In this document: in pieces, positions 17,762 through 26,688 of the stretch
How the letters are laid out: the number at the start of each line of letters is the position of its first letter
Position numbering within the stretch: the stretch's first letter is position 1
NCBI RefSeq assembly: GCF_048159605.1
Contig: NZ_JBLREB010000004.1
Location: 1 to 64,000 of the forward strand
Length of the DNA: 64,000 bases
Direction: 5' to 3'
Origin: Ectobacillus polymachus
GTDB taxonomy: Bacteria; Bacillota; Bacilli; Bacillales; Bacillaceae_G
Program-made: the position numbers and the translations under genes
Notes under the pieces: generated by a model
Seen by the model: only the letters and a program-made list of their open reading frames with translations
Database searches by the model: none
What the model was told of the DNA's origin: nothing

Positions 17762-19975
17762 ATGAGCAATATCAATAAATTGATAGCAGGGTTAAATCCT
17801 GAGCAACGAAGTGCAGTACAAATGACAGACGGACCATTATTAATTATGGCCGGTGCAGGTAGTGGAAAAACACGTGTATTAACACATCGCATTGCCTATT
17901 TACTTCAGGAAAAAGGAGTTGCTCCTTGGAACATCGTGGCGATTACCTTTACCAATAAAGCGGCTCGCGAGATGCGAGACAGAATCGATAAGCTTGTTGG
18001 TCCAGATGCAAATGATGTTTGGATCTCAACCTTCCACTCGATGTGTGTTCGTATATTGCGCCGTGATATTGATCGTATTGGGATTAGCCGTAACTTTACC
18101 ATTTTGGATAGCAGTGATCAGCTATCTGTTATGAAGGCAATCGTTAAGGAACGAAATATTGATCCGAAGAAGTTTGATCCACGTGCATTTCTTGGATCTA
18201 TTAGCAGTGCAAAAAACGAATTAATTCACCCAAAACAATTTGCAAAACAAGCATCAGCAGATCCCTATGAGCAGCTAGTTAGCGATATATACGATGAGTA
18301 TCAAAAGCGACTTCAAAAAAACAGTTCCCTTGATTTTGATGACTTAATTATGACAACGATTCAACTATTTGAACGTGTTCCAGAGGTACTCGAATTTTAC
18401 CAACGGAAATTCCAATACATTCATGTGGATGAATATCAAGATACAAATAAAGCGCAATATGTACTCGTAAAGATGCTCGCTGAGCGTTTGAAAAATATAT
18501 GCGTTGTTGGTGATTCGGACCAATCGATTTATCGTTGGCGCGGAGCAGATATTTCAAACATCCTCTCCTTTGAAAAAGACTATCCGGATGCGAAGATGAT
18601 TATGTTAGAGCAAAATTATCGTTCTACAAAAAACATACTGCAAGCTGCCAATGCTGTAATTGGATATAACGGCAATCGAAAGCCGAAAAAATTATGGACA
18701 GAAAATGAAACGGGAAACATGATTTCGTACTATCATGCGGTGACGGAACAGGATGAAGCGTATTTTATCGCCAAGAAAATACGCGAGCAAGTAGAATCTG
18801 GTAAGCGGAACTATGATGATTTCGCGATATTATATCGGACAAATGCACAATCACGTGTGATTGAAGAAGTGTTTTTAAAATCCAATATTCCATACAAAAT
18901 CATTGGCGGAACAAAGTTCTATGACCGAAAAGAAATTAAAGATATTCTAGCCTATCTTCGCTTTATTTCGAATCCTAATGATGAAATTAGCTTCAGACGA
19001 ATTGTCAACGTACCAAAGCGAGGAGTTGGAGCATCTTCCATAGATAAGATTATTAATTATGGGGCAGAGCAAAATCTTCCTTTATCAGAGGTTCTCACTC
19101 AAATTGACTTTGTTGGATTAAGTGGGCGTATAACAAATGCAGTCTCACAATTCTATGAACAAACATCTGGTTGGATTAAGATGAGCGATTATTTATCCAT
19201 TACTGAGCTTGTTGAAGATGTATTAGATAAAACAGGCTATCGAGATATGCTTGAAAGTGAACGATCTTTAGAAGCACAGTCTCGTTTAGAAAACTTGGAG
19301 GAATTTTTATCTGTTACACGAAACTTTGAGAAGCAAAGCGAAGATAAGAGCCTTATTGCTTTTTTAACAGATCTTGCTTTAATTGCAGATATCGACCAAG
19401 TGGATGAGCAAGCGAGTCAAGAAGAAGTGTTGCTTATGACCATGCACTCTGCAAAAGGGCTTGAATTTCCTGTCGTCTTTATCGCTGGGGCAGAGGAAGG
19501 AATTTTTCCACATATGCGCTCGCTAATGGATGAAACCGAAATGGAAGAAGAGCGCCGCCTTGCCTATGTGGCTGTTACGCGTGCAGAGGAAGAATTATAT
19601 GTTACGAATGCGCAAATGCGGACTCTTTACGGAAAAACAAATATGAATCCGGAATCTCGCTTTTTATCAGAAATTCCTGCTAACTTACTTGAACCGCTTC
19701 ACAATGTGCCGCAAAAGCGTAAAGCAGCAGCTGTATCTAGATCTACATCTACATCTAGTCGTACGAGTCGTACGGTGCATGCTCCATATAAATCAACGGG
19801 CGGAGAACAAATCGGCTGGAAAGTAGGAGACAAAGCATCACACAAAATATGGGGTACTGGAACCGTAGTAAGGGTTAAAGGGGAAGACAAAGATATGGAG
19901 CTTGATATTGCATTCCCGAGTCCAACCGGAATTAAGCGATTATTAGCGAAGTTTGCGCCGATTTCAAAAGTGTAA
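17762..19975 (+). CDS. pcrA: ATP-dependent DNA helicase PcrA
   Basis: 737-residue superfamily 1A helicase (UvrD/Rep group) used in repair and rolling-circle replication. Walker A is GAGSGKTRVL, Walker B HVDEYQDTNKAQY, followed by VVGDSDQSIYRWRGAD, LEQNYRST and VALTRAEE-like VAVTRAEEELY. The C-terminal ~65 residues after a Ser/Thr/Arg linker form the Tudor-like domain (KVGDKASHKIWGTGTV) that binds RNA polymerase in this family. Fourteen bases separate it from pcrB. Confidence 0.97.
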   Translation: MSNINKLIAGLNPEQRSAVQMTDGPLLIMAGAGSGKTRVLTHRIAYLLQEKGVAPWNIVAITFTNKAAREMRDRIDKLVGPDANDVWISTFHSMCVRILRRDIDRIGISRNFTILDSSDQLSVMKAIVKERNIDPKKFDPRAFLGSISSAKNELIHPKQFAKQASADPYEQLVSDIYDEYQKRLQKNSSLDFDDLIMTTIQLFERVPEVLEFYQRKFQYIHVDEYQDTNKAQYVLVKMLAERLKNICVVGDSDQSIYRWRGADISNILSFEKDYPDAKMIMLEQNYRSTKNILQAANAVIGYNGNRKPKKLWTENETGNMISYYHAVTEQDEAYFIAKKIREQVESGKRNYDDFAILYRTNAQSRVIEEVFLKSNIPYKIIGGTKFYDRKEIKDILAYLRFISNPNDEISFRRIVNVPKRGVGASSIDKIINYGAEQNLPLSEVLTQIDFVGLSGRITNAVSQFYEQTSGWIKMSDYLSITELVEDVLDKTGYRDMLESERSLEAQSRLENLEEFLSVTRNFEKQSEDKSLIAFLTDLALIADIDQVDEQASQEEVLLMTMHSAKGLEFPVVFIAGAEEGIFPHMRSLMDETEMEEERRLAYVAVTRAEEELYVTNAQMRTLYGKTNMNPESRFLSEIPANLLEPLHNVPQKRKAAAVSRSTSTSSRTSRTVHAPYKSTGGEQIGWKVGDKASHKIWGTGTVVRVKGEDKDMELDIAFPSPTGIKRLLAKFAPISKV

Positions 19976-19990
19976 GGAAAGGATGAGACG

Positions 19991-22000
19991 ATGTCAAACG
20001 AAGTGGTAAAACAACACATCAAAGAGCTTCGAGAAATAATAAACAAACTGAATCACGAATATTACGTTTTAGACAATCCATCTGTTTCTGATGCAGAATA
20101 TGATCGATATATGCAAGAGCTAATTCGTCTTGAAGAGGAGCATCCTGAGTTTAAGTCTGACGATTCGCCGACTGTACGCATTGGCGGCGAGGCGCTAGAT
20201 ATGTTTGAAAAAGTAATCCACAAATCACCTATGCTAAGCCTGGGCAATGCCTTTAATGAAGAGGATATTCGGGACTTTGATCGTAAGGTACGTCAAGGAA
20301 CAGGGAAAGAAAATGTCAGATATGTATGTGAGCTAAAGATTGACGGACTTGCCGTTTCCCTTCATTATGAAGAGGGAAAGTTCGTAAAAGGCGCTACCCG
20401 TGGAGATGGTGTAGTCGGGGAAGACATTACGAATAATATAAAGACGATTAAAGCGATCCCACTCCGTCTGCATAGACCGCTGACCTTAGAAGCGCGCGGC
20501 GAAGCGTATATGCCAAAGCGGTCGTTTGAGCGAGTGAATCGCGAAAAAGAAGAACAAGGTGAAATGCTGTTTGCTAATCCGCGTAATGCTGCAGCAGGGT
20601 CATTGCGTCAATTAGATCCGAAAATTACTGCCAAAAGGCATCTCTCCTTCTTCGTCTATGCGATGGCAGGGCTAGAAGGTCAGCCGATTTCTTCCCATAG
20701 CGAAGCATTAAATTTCTTTGGAGAACTAGGATTTAAGACAAATCCTCATCGCCGTGTTTGCGAGACCATTGAAGAAGTGCTTGCCTATGTAGAGGAGTGG
20801 AAGGAAAAGCGTCCTACACTAGACTACGAAATTGATGGAATAGTTATTAAAGTAGATGATATAGAATTGCAGGAAGTACTCGGAACAACTGTGAAAAGCC
20901 CGCGCTGGGCGATTGCTTATAAATTTCCAGCAGAAGAGGTTGTAACAAAGCTTATTTCGATTGAGTTGAACGTAGGTCGTACTGGAGTTGTGACGCCAAC
21001 AGCAAACTTAGAACCAGTTCGTGTAGCAGGTACAATTGTTCGTCGTGCTTCCTTGCACAATGAGGATCTAATTCGTGAAAAGGATATACGAATAGGTGAC
21101 TATGTTGTAGTGAAAAAGGCAGGGGACATTATACCAGAAGTTGTACATCCGTTAAAGGAACGCCGAACAGGCTCAGAGCTGGAGTTTCATATGCCGGATC
21201 ATTGCCCAGAATGTGAGGATGAGCTTGTACGATTGGAGGGTGAAGTTGCGCTTCGATGTTTAAATCCTGCTTGTCCAGCACAAATTCGTGAAGGATTGAT
21301 TCATTTCGTTTCGCGTGATGCGATGAATATTGATGGGTTAGGAGAGCGTGTGATTACGCAGCTTTACGAAGAGCATCTTGTGCATACAGTAGCTGATATT
21401 TATACGTTAACGAAGGAGCAGCTGCTTTCCTTAGAACGATTTGGTGAAAAGTCTGCATCGAATTTAATTACTGCCATTCAAGCGTCTAAACAAAATTCAT
21501 TAGAAAAACTTCTCTTTGGTTTGGGCATTCGCCATGTAGGGGCAAAGGCAGCTCGTACTTTGGCTCTTCATTTTGAAACAATGGAAAGCCTACAACATGC
21601 TACTGCCCGAGAATTAACGATTATTCATGAAATTGGAGAAAAAATGGCCGATTCCATCGCTACCTATTTTGAAAATGATGAGGTCCATCATTTACTTGAG
21701 AAGTTACAAGAGTATGGTCTTACGATGACATACAAGGGTCCTAATCTTTCTGAAGTAGAGACGGCTGCTTCTTATTTTTCTGGTAAAACCATTGTACTAA
21801 CAGGGAAGCTAGAGACGATGGGACGAAGCGATGCAAAGAAGCGTATTGAAGAACAAGGCGGTAATGTAGCAGGAAGTGTAAGTAAAAGCACAGATTTAGT
21901 CATTGCCGGCGAGGCAGCTGGTTCGAAACTTGCCAAGGCTGAGCAATTTGGTATTGAGATTTGGGATGAAGCTAGGTTTACACAGGAGCTAATGAAATAA
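19991..22000 (+). CDS. ligA: NAD-dependent DNA ligase
   Basis: 669 residues, standard length. Domains in order: Ia with HEYYVLDNPSVSDAEYD, adenylation domain with the nucleophilic Lys in CELKIDGLAVS, OB-fold, a zinc finger with four Cys (CPEC, CLNPAC), helix-hairpin-helix repeats, and a C-terminal BRCT domain starting near FSGKTIVLTGKLE. It seals nicks in replication and repair. Start follows AAAGGATGAG after pcrA. Confidence 0.97.
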   Translation: MSNEVVKQHIKELREIINKLNHEYYVLDNPSVSDAEYDRYMQELIRLEEEHPEFKSDDSPTVRIGGEALDMFEKVIHKSPMLSLGNAFNEEDIRDFDRKVRQGTGKENVRYVCELKIDGLAVSLHYEEGKFVKGATRGDGVVGEDITNNIKTIKAIPLRLHRPLTLEARGEAYMPKRSFERVNREKEEQGEMLFANPRNAAAGSLRQLDPKITAKRHLSFFVYAMAGLEGQPISSHSEALNFFGELGFKTNPHRRVCETIEEVLAYVEEWKEKRPTLDYEIDGIVIKVDDIELQEVLGTTVKSPRWAIAYKFPAEEVVTKLISIELNVGRTGVVTPTANLEPVRVAGTIVRRASLHNEDLIREKDIRIGDYVVVKKAGDIIPEVVHPLKERRTGSELEFHMPDHCPECEDELVRLEGEVALRCLNPACPAQIREGLIHFVSRDAMNIDGLGERVITQLYEEHLVHTVADIYTLTKEQLLSLERFGEKSASNLITAIQASKQNSLEKLLFGLGIRHVGAKAARTLALHFETMESLQHATARELTIIHEIGEKMADSIATYFENDEVHHLLEKLQEYGLTMTYKGPNLSEVETAASYFSGKTIVLTGKLETMGRSDAKKRIEEQGGNVAGSVSKSTDLVIAGEAAGSKLAKAEQFGIEIWDEARFTQELMK

Positions 22001-22016
22001 GAGGTGCAAACGAAAA

Positions 22017-23228
22017 ATGAAAAAGCTAGCAGTGCTAATAATGAGTCTAGGTCTGATCCTCAGTGGATGTAGTTCAGGCATGCAAAAGAATGGACAATCC
22101 AGTCAGCAGTCAGGTCAATCGAATAATACGATCATTCCGAAATATTCAATTTCAGATGATTATTATAAAACGATTCTTCCTTTTAAACCAGGAGCAGCAA
22201 GAGGTTTAGTGTTACAAGGATTGAATACACGCATGGATATAGATGAGTTTGAAATGGGTCTTATGCGTATTGCACAAAATACATTTAGCACAAAAGATTT
22301 TTACTATCAAGAAGGTCAATATTTAGATTCAACAACAGTGCAGCAGCTTCTTCTTCGGAAAAGAACCGATGCACAGCAAAAGGATGCCGAGAGTAAGATA
22401 CCCGCAACCACGGGTACGAAACCAAAAGTACCGAATATTGGGTTGAATCCAGCATATGATCCAAATGCACCCGGAACAACGGATCAAAAAAATCAAAAGA
22501 GTCCTATCTATCTTTCTAACATTTTAGAGAATGATTACGTAACAAAGGATAGCAACGGGAAAGCGAAGCTAGGCGGAATTGTAATTGGACTTGCTATGAA
22601 TAGCGTTTATTACACAAATCTTCCTGATAATGAAGGTGGATATCCACGTGAGTATGAAATTCCGCTTCAGGATACAATTAATCAAGGAAAGCAAATGGCA
22701 CAATCAGTTTTAGATACACTCCTTACTAAAAATGAAGAAGCAAGGAATGTTCCGATTACAATTGCCATTTATCGTCAGCAAGCTAAATCGTCTTTAGTAC
22801 CAGGTAATTATGTAACGTATGTGAACCTAGATAAAGGGCAAACAAAAGTGGATGGGTGGAAGGATGTTAACGAGCAATATTATTTATTTCCATCTGCCCA
22901 AGCTTCAAATGATCATAAAGACGATGCAACGAGAATATTAAATTTTAAAACCAGTCTTTCTGATTATTTTCCAAATGACTATACAGCTGTAGTAGGCAAA
23001 GGCTTCTATAAGGATACCCAGCTAAAGAGTATGGATTTGGATATTCCAGTGCAGTTTAAAGGAAAAGCAGAGGTAATTGGCTTTACCCAATATGTTGCAG
23101 GTCTTGTGATGGAACAGTTTCCAAATTATATTAAAGTGCAAGTAAATATTCACTCTACTGATAAACAAGAGGCGATGATTACTCGTGATGTGAATCAAGA
23201 TAAACCAACGGTTCAAATTTTTGATTAA
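22017..23228 (+). CDS. camS: CamS family lipoprotein (sex pheromone precursor-like)
   Basis: 403 residues with a lipoprotein signal: MKKLAVLIMSLGLILSGCS, lipobox LSGC, so Cys18 should be lipid-modified. The rest (for example SISDDYYKTILPFKPGAARG) matches CamS/YerH. In related bacteria the cleaved signal peptide of CamS gives a plasmid-pheromone-like peptide, but the core function is unknown. It closes the pcrB-pcrA-ligA run with a strong terminator. Confidence 0.92.
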   Translation: MKKLAVLIMSLGLILSGCSSGMQKNGQSSQQSGQSNNTIIPKYSISDDYYKTILPFKPGAARGLVLQGLNTRMDIDEFEMGLMRIAQNTFSTKDFYYQEGQYLDSTTVQQLLLRKRTDAQQKDAESKIPATTGTKPKVPNIGLNPAYDPNAPGTTDQKNQKSPIYLSNILENDYVTKDSNGKAKLGGIVIGLAMNSVYYTNLPDNEGGYPREYEIPLQDTINQGKQMAQSVLDTLLTKNEEARNVPITIAIYRQQAKSSLVPGNYVTYVNLDKGQTKVDGWKDVNEQYYLFPSAQASNDHKDDATRILNFKTSLSDYFPNDYTAVVGKGFYKDTQLKSMDLDIPVQFKGKAEVIGFTQYVAGLVMEQFPNYIKVQVNIHSTDKQEAMITRDVNQDKPTVQIFD

Positions 23229-23236
23229 TCATTTTA

Positions 23237-23286
23237 GACTGACGCAAAAAGGTCGTTGAAAGAACGACTTTTTGCGTCAGTTTTTT
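23237..23286 (+). terminator. Terminator after camS
   Basis: ACTGACGCAAAAAGGTCGTT with its near-perfect complement, loop GAAAG, then TTTTTTG: about 20 base pairs. Confidence 0.93.
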
Positions 23287-23411
23287 GTATACGATGATAG
23301 TGATCTTATGGGGTATCCATGGTGATGTTAGAAAAACAAAGTTTTAAGAATACATACAAATTTCTGATATAATGGATAACATTATGACATTTGAATCGAG
23401 GGGAAAAGTAT

Positions 23412-24182
23412 ATGGATCATATAAGTATAGGAATCATAGTATTTCTAATGGCATTTGGATTTATCGCATCATTTATTGATTCGGTTGTAGGAGGAGGAGG
23501 CTTGATCTCCATTCCTGCCCTTCTTTTTGTGGGATTGCCGCCTTCTGCTGCAATTGCAACAAATAAGCTTGCAGCAACTATGGGATCTTTAACAAGTACA
23601 GTGTATTTTATTTGTCAAAAAAAAGTTGATATGAAAATTATAAAACGCTTATTACCGTTTACTATTGTAGGAGCTACGATTGGGGCATTTGTTTTAAAAT
23701 ACATATCTTCTGAAATATTACGGCCGCTTGTGTTAATTTTATTAGTCCTTGTTGCTCTGTATACTTTTTTAAAGAAAGATTGGGGAACTGTTTCTACGTA
23801 TAAGGGGTTAACGAAGGGGAAAAGTATTTTATTTTTAGGCGTGATTCTGCTGATAGGTTTTTACGATGGTTTTTTTGGTCCTGGAACCGGATCTTTTCTT
23901 ATCTTCGCTTTTTTAACGATTGGATTTGACTTTATTTCTGCGGCCGCAAATGGTCGAATATTAAATTTTGCTAGTAATATTACTGCCCTACTTGCTTTTA
24001 TATTCTTAGGTACAATTCATTATGAATACGGAATTGTAATGGGAGTATCTATGATCATTGGGGCTTATACTGGTACAAAATTTGCAATGAAAAAGGGAGT
24101 AGGATATGTACGCATTTTATTTCTCGTTGTAACCGTATTATTAATTGGGAAAAATGTTGTGGACTATTTTCATTTAATGTAA
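23412..24182 (+). CDS. TSUP family membrane permease (sulfite exporter TauE/SafE type)
   Basis: About 256 residues with seven or eight membrane helices. The N-terminal half has FIDSVVGGGGLISIPALL and the second half FYDGFFGPGTGSFL, the duplicated TSUP signature. Such permeases move small sulfur- or carbon-containing anions; the substrate cannot be read from sequence. The ATG at 23412 behind GAGGGGAAAAG is preferred over an in-frame TTG at 23391. TATAAT near 23370 may be the -10. Confidence 0.9.
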   Translation: MDHISIGIIVFLMAFGFIASFIDSVVGGGGLISIPALLFVGLPPSAAIATNKLAATMGSLTSTVYFICQKKVDMKIIKRLLPFTIVGATIGAFVLKYISSEILRPLVLILLVLVALYTFLKKDWGTVSTYKGLTKGKSILFLGVILLIGFYDGFFGPGTGSFLIFAFLTIGFDFISAAANGRILNFASNITALLAFIFLGTIHYEYGIVMGVSMIIGAYTGTKFAMKKGVGYVRILFLVVTVLLIGKNVVDYFHLM

Positions 24183-24213
24183 GAAAAAGGGCAGCGAGAT
24201 TGCTGCCTTTTTT
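24182..24213 (+). terminator. Terminator after the TSUP gene
   Basis: AAAAAGGGCAGC, loop GAGATT, GCTGCCTTTTTT directly after the stop; it can serve both strands. Confidence 0.85.
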
Positions 24214-24250
24214 ACGTGAGAATTTATTTTGTGGAATAAGAGGTTGGGTG

Positions 24251-24853
24251 TTATCCTCGATTGTATTTGTTATCTTGTTCCAACTGTTTCCATTTGTTTC
24301 CTAGTACTGGCGGGATATATTGTTTCATTTTTTGTAATAGGTCAGCTGCGTTGTCTGAGGATACCATAAGGTCGAAATGGTTGGAGTTCATAAATTCTTC
24401 TGTTATCGATTGTTTCATCATTACAAGCAAAGGATTGTAATATCCTTCAATATTATAGAGTCCAATCGGCTTTTTATGGATTCCAATTTGCGCCCAGCAT
24501 AATGTTTCAAACAACTCTTCTAATGTGCCATATCCGCCAGGAAGTGCTACAAAGCCATCAGCCATTTCACTCATCGTTGCCTTTCGTTCATGCATATCGT
24601 TTACCTCAATTAGCTGTGTTATGCCTTGATGCGCCATTTCGCCGATAAATAGGCCCTTTGGCATAATACCAATAACATTGCCTCCAAGAGCTAGCACCGT
24701 GTTTGCTAGCTCTCCCATTAAGCCCATACGAGATCCACCATAAATCAACTGTAAGTTTTGTCTTACAATTTCTTCGCCTAGTTGTCTAGCATGTTCTTTA
24801 TATTGAGGACGTACTCCTAGATTAGAACCTGCATATACACATATGTTTTTCAT
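24251..24853 (-). CDS. LOG family protein (cytokinin riboside monophosphate phosphoribohydrolase-like)
   Basis: About 200 residues with the two LOG signatures: GGSRMGLMGELA and PGGYGTLEELFE, where Glu and Arg form the active site for hydrolysing nucleoside 5'-monophosphates. It begins MKNICVYAGSN. The ATG at 24853 has AGGTGGAAG in front; an upstream in-frame extension to 24889 is unlikely. In Bacillus the physiological substrate is unclear; YvdD is the comparable protein. Confidence 0.88.
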   Translation of the reverse strand: MKNICVYAGSNLGVRPQYKEHARQLGEEIVRQNLQLIYGGSRMGLMGELANTVLALGGNVIGIMPKGLFIGEMAHQGITQLIEVNDMHERKATMSEMADGFVALPGGYGTLEELFETLCWAQIGIHKKPIGLYNIEGYYNPLLVMMKQSITEEFMNSNHFDLMVSSDNAADLLQKMKQYIPPVLGNKWKQLEQDNKYNRG

Positions 24854-25064
24854 TCTTCCACCTCGGGTACAGGGAATCCATACATACATTCATTCGTATC
24901 GTACAGCATATTGCTATGAACGTAAAGGAAAGAGGATAGTCGAACAAGGAGATTTTCTAGTTAAGCATAGAGGATTCAACATTATATTCTTTGAATACTC
25001 ATCCTATGCTAAATCATATAATGATTGAAAGTGGAATGGATTATAAAAAAGGGGGGTGCATTCT

Positions 25065-26612
25065 ATGGTAGTTGCATATAAGCATGAACCATTCACAGAT
25101 TTCAGTTTAACGAACAATAGACTCGCATTTGAAGAAGGATTACGGACGGTAAATTCCTATCTAGGTCAGCAGTATCCGCTGCGAATTGGCGGAGCATTGA
25201 TTACGACAGAAGAGAAAATCATATCAAGTAATCCAGCAAATCGAGAAGAAGTGATTGGTTATGTTGCAAAGGCGAATCTGGAACTTGCACAGAAGGCAAT
25301 GCAGGTGGCGGATGAAACCTTTGCAACATGGAGAAAGTCGAACCCTGAAATGCGTTCTAATATTCTGTTTCGTGCTGCAGCCATTATTCGACGAAGAAAG
25401 CATGAGTTTTCAGCGCTATTAGTGAAAGAAGCAGGAAAGCCATGGAATGAAGCAGATGCAGATACAGCGGAAGCTATTGATTTTCTCGAATACTATGGAC
25501 GCCAAATGATAATGATGAAAGATGGCGTAGCTGTGCAAAGCCGCCTAGGTGAACGTAATCGCTTTACATATATACCTCTTGGAGTGGGAGTCATTATTTC
25601 TCCGTGGAATTTTCCGCTTGCCATTATGGCTGGAACTACGGTTGCAGCTATCGTGGCTGGGAATACCGTTGTATTAAAACCAGCCAGTGCGACGCCGGTG
25701 GTTGCCGCAAAATTTGTTGAAGTCCTATATGCGGCAGGGCTTCCAGCAGGCGTTGTTAATTTTGTACCAGGAAGCGGTACGGATATTGGTGATTTTTTAG
25801 TCGATCATCCACGAACACGTTTTATTAGCTTTACCGGTTCAAAAGAGGTAGGGAAGCGTATTTATGAGCGGGCAGCGAAAGTCAGCCCGGGACAAATTTG
25901 GCTTAAACGAGTCATTGCTGAAATGGGCGGCAAGGATGCCATTATTGTAGATAAAGAGGCGGATATAGAACAAGCAGCACGTTCCATTGTTACTTCATCG
26001 TTCGGATTTTCAGGGCAGAAATGTTCGGCATGTTCAAGGGCTATTATTGTGGAAGATGTGTACGATGATGTTATAGAACGTGCAATCACACTAACCAAAC
26101 AGTTGAAACTAGGAAACCCTGAAGAAAGCAATATTAACATAGGACCTGTTATTGATAAGAATGCATATGAAAAAATAATGAAGTATATTCAAATTGGCAA
26201 AGAAGAAGGGAAGCTGAAGGTAGGAGGAGAGGGAGACAATCGGATTGGCTGGTTTATCGAGCCAACGATTATTGCAGATGTACCGGAAGATGCTCATATT
26301 ATGAAAGAAGAAATTTTTGGACCTGTCGTTGCATTTTGCAAAGCAACCGATTTTAGCCATGCTTTAGCTATTGCCAATAACACTGAGTATGGATTAACAG
26401 GGGCAGTTATTTCAAATAATCGTGAACATATCGAGCAATCACGAGAAGATTTTCATGTTGGTAATTTATACATTAACCGAGGCTGTACAGGAGCCATTGT
26501 TGGGTATCAGCCTTTCGGAGGCTTCAATCTATCAGGTACCGACTCGAAGGCTGGTGGACCAGACTACTTACTGCTTCATATGCAAGGAAAAACGATATCT
26601 GAGATGTTTTAA
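25065..26612 (+). CDS. rocA: 1-pyrroline-5-carboxylate dehydrogenase
   Basis: 515 residues, same length as B. subtilis RocA/PutC. An aldehyde dehydrogenase that oxidises P5C (glutamate semialdehyde) to glutamate with NAD. It has the NAD-binding SPWNFPLAIMAGTTVAAI, FTGSKEVGKRI, and the catalytic Cys in GQKCSACSR. The ATG at 25065 behind AAAGGGGGGTG is chosen over a GTG at 25056. No proline dehydrogenase lies next to it, so a role in arginine or proline breakdown is likely but not fixed by context. Confidence 0.93.
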   Translation: MVVAYKHEPFTDFSLTNNRLAFEEGLRTVNSYLGQQYPLRIGGALITTEEKIISSNPANREEVIGYVAKANLELAQKAMQVADETFATWRKSNPEMRSNILFRAAAIIRRRKHEFSALLVKEAGKPWNEADADTAEAIDFLEYYGRQMIMMKDGVAVQSRLGERNRFTYIPLGVGVIISPWNFPLAIMAGTTVAAIVAGNTVVLKPASATPVVAAKFVEVLYAAGLPAGVVNFVPGSGTDIGDFLVDHPRTRFISFTGSKEVGKRIYERAAKVSPGQIWLKRVIAEMGGKDAIIVDKEADIEQAARSIVTSSFGFSGQKCSACSRAIIVEDVYDDVIERAITLTKQLKLGNPEESNINIGPVIDKNAYEKIMKYIQIGKEEGKLKVGGEGDNRIGWFIEPTIIADVPEDAHIMKEEIFGPVVAFCKATDFSHALAIANNTEYGLTGAVISNNREHIEQSREDFHVGNLYINRGCTGAIVGYQPFGGFNLSGTDSKAGGPDYLLLHMQGKTISEMF

Positions 26613-26628
26613 GAATGATATGTAGTAA

Positions 26629-26685
26629 GAAAGGGGCCTCCTCAAAAGGGAATGGTTTTCTCCCTTTTGAGGAGGCCCCTTTTTG
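26629..26685 (+). terminator. Strong bidirectional terminator
   Basis: A 22-pair stem beginning AAAGGGGCCTCCTC separates the convergent P5C dehydrogenase and SH3b-repeat genes and has T-runs on both strands. Confidence 0.95.
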
Positions 26686-26688
26686 AAT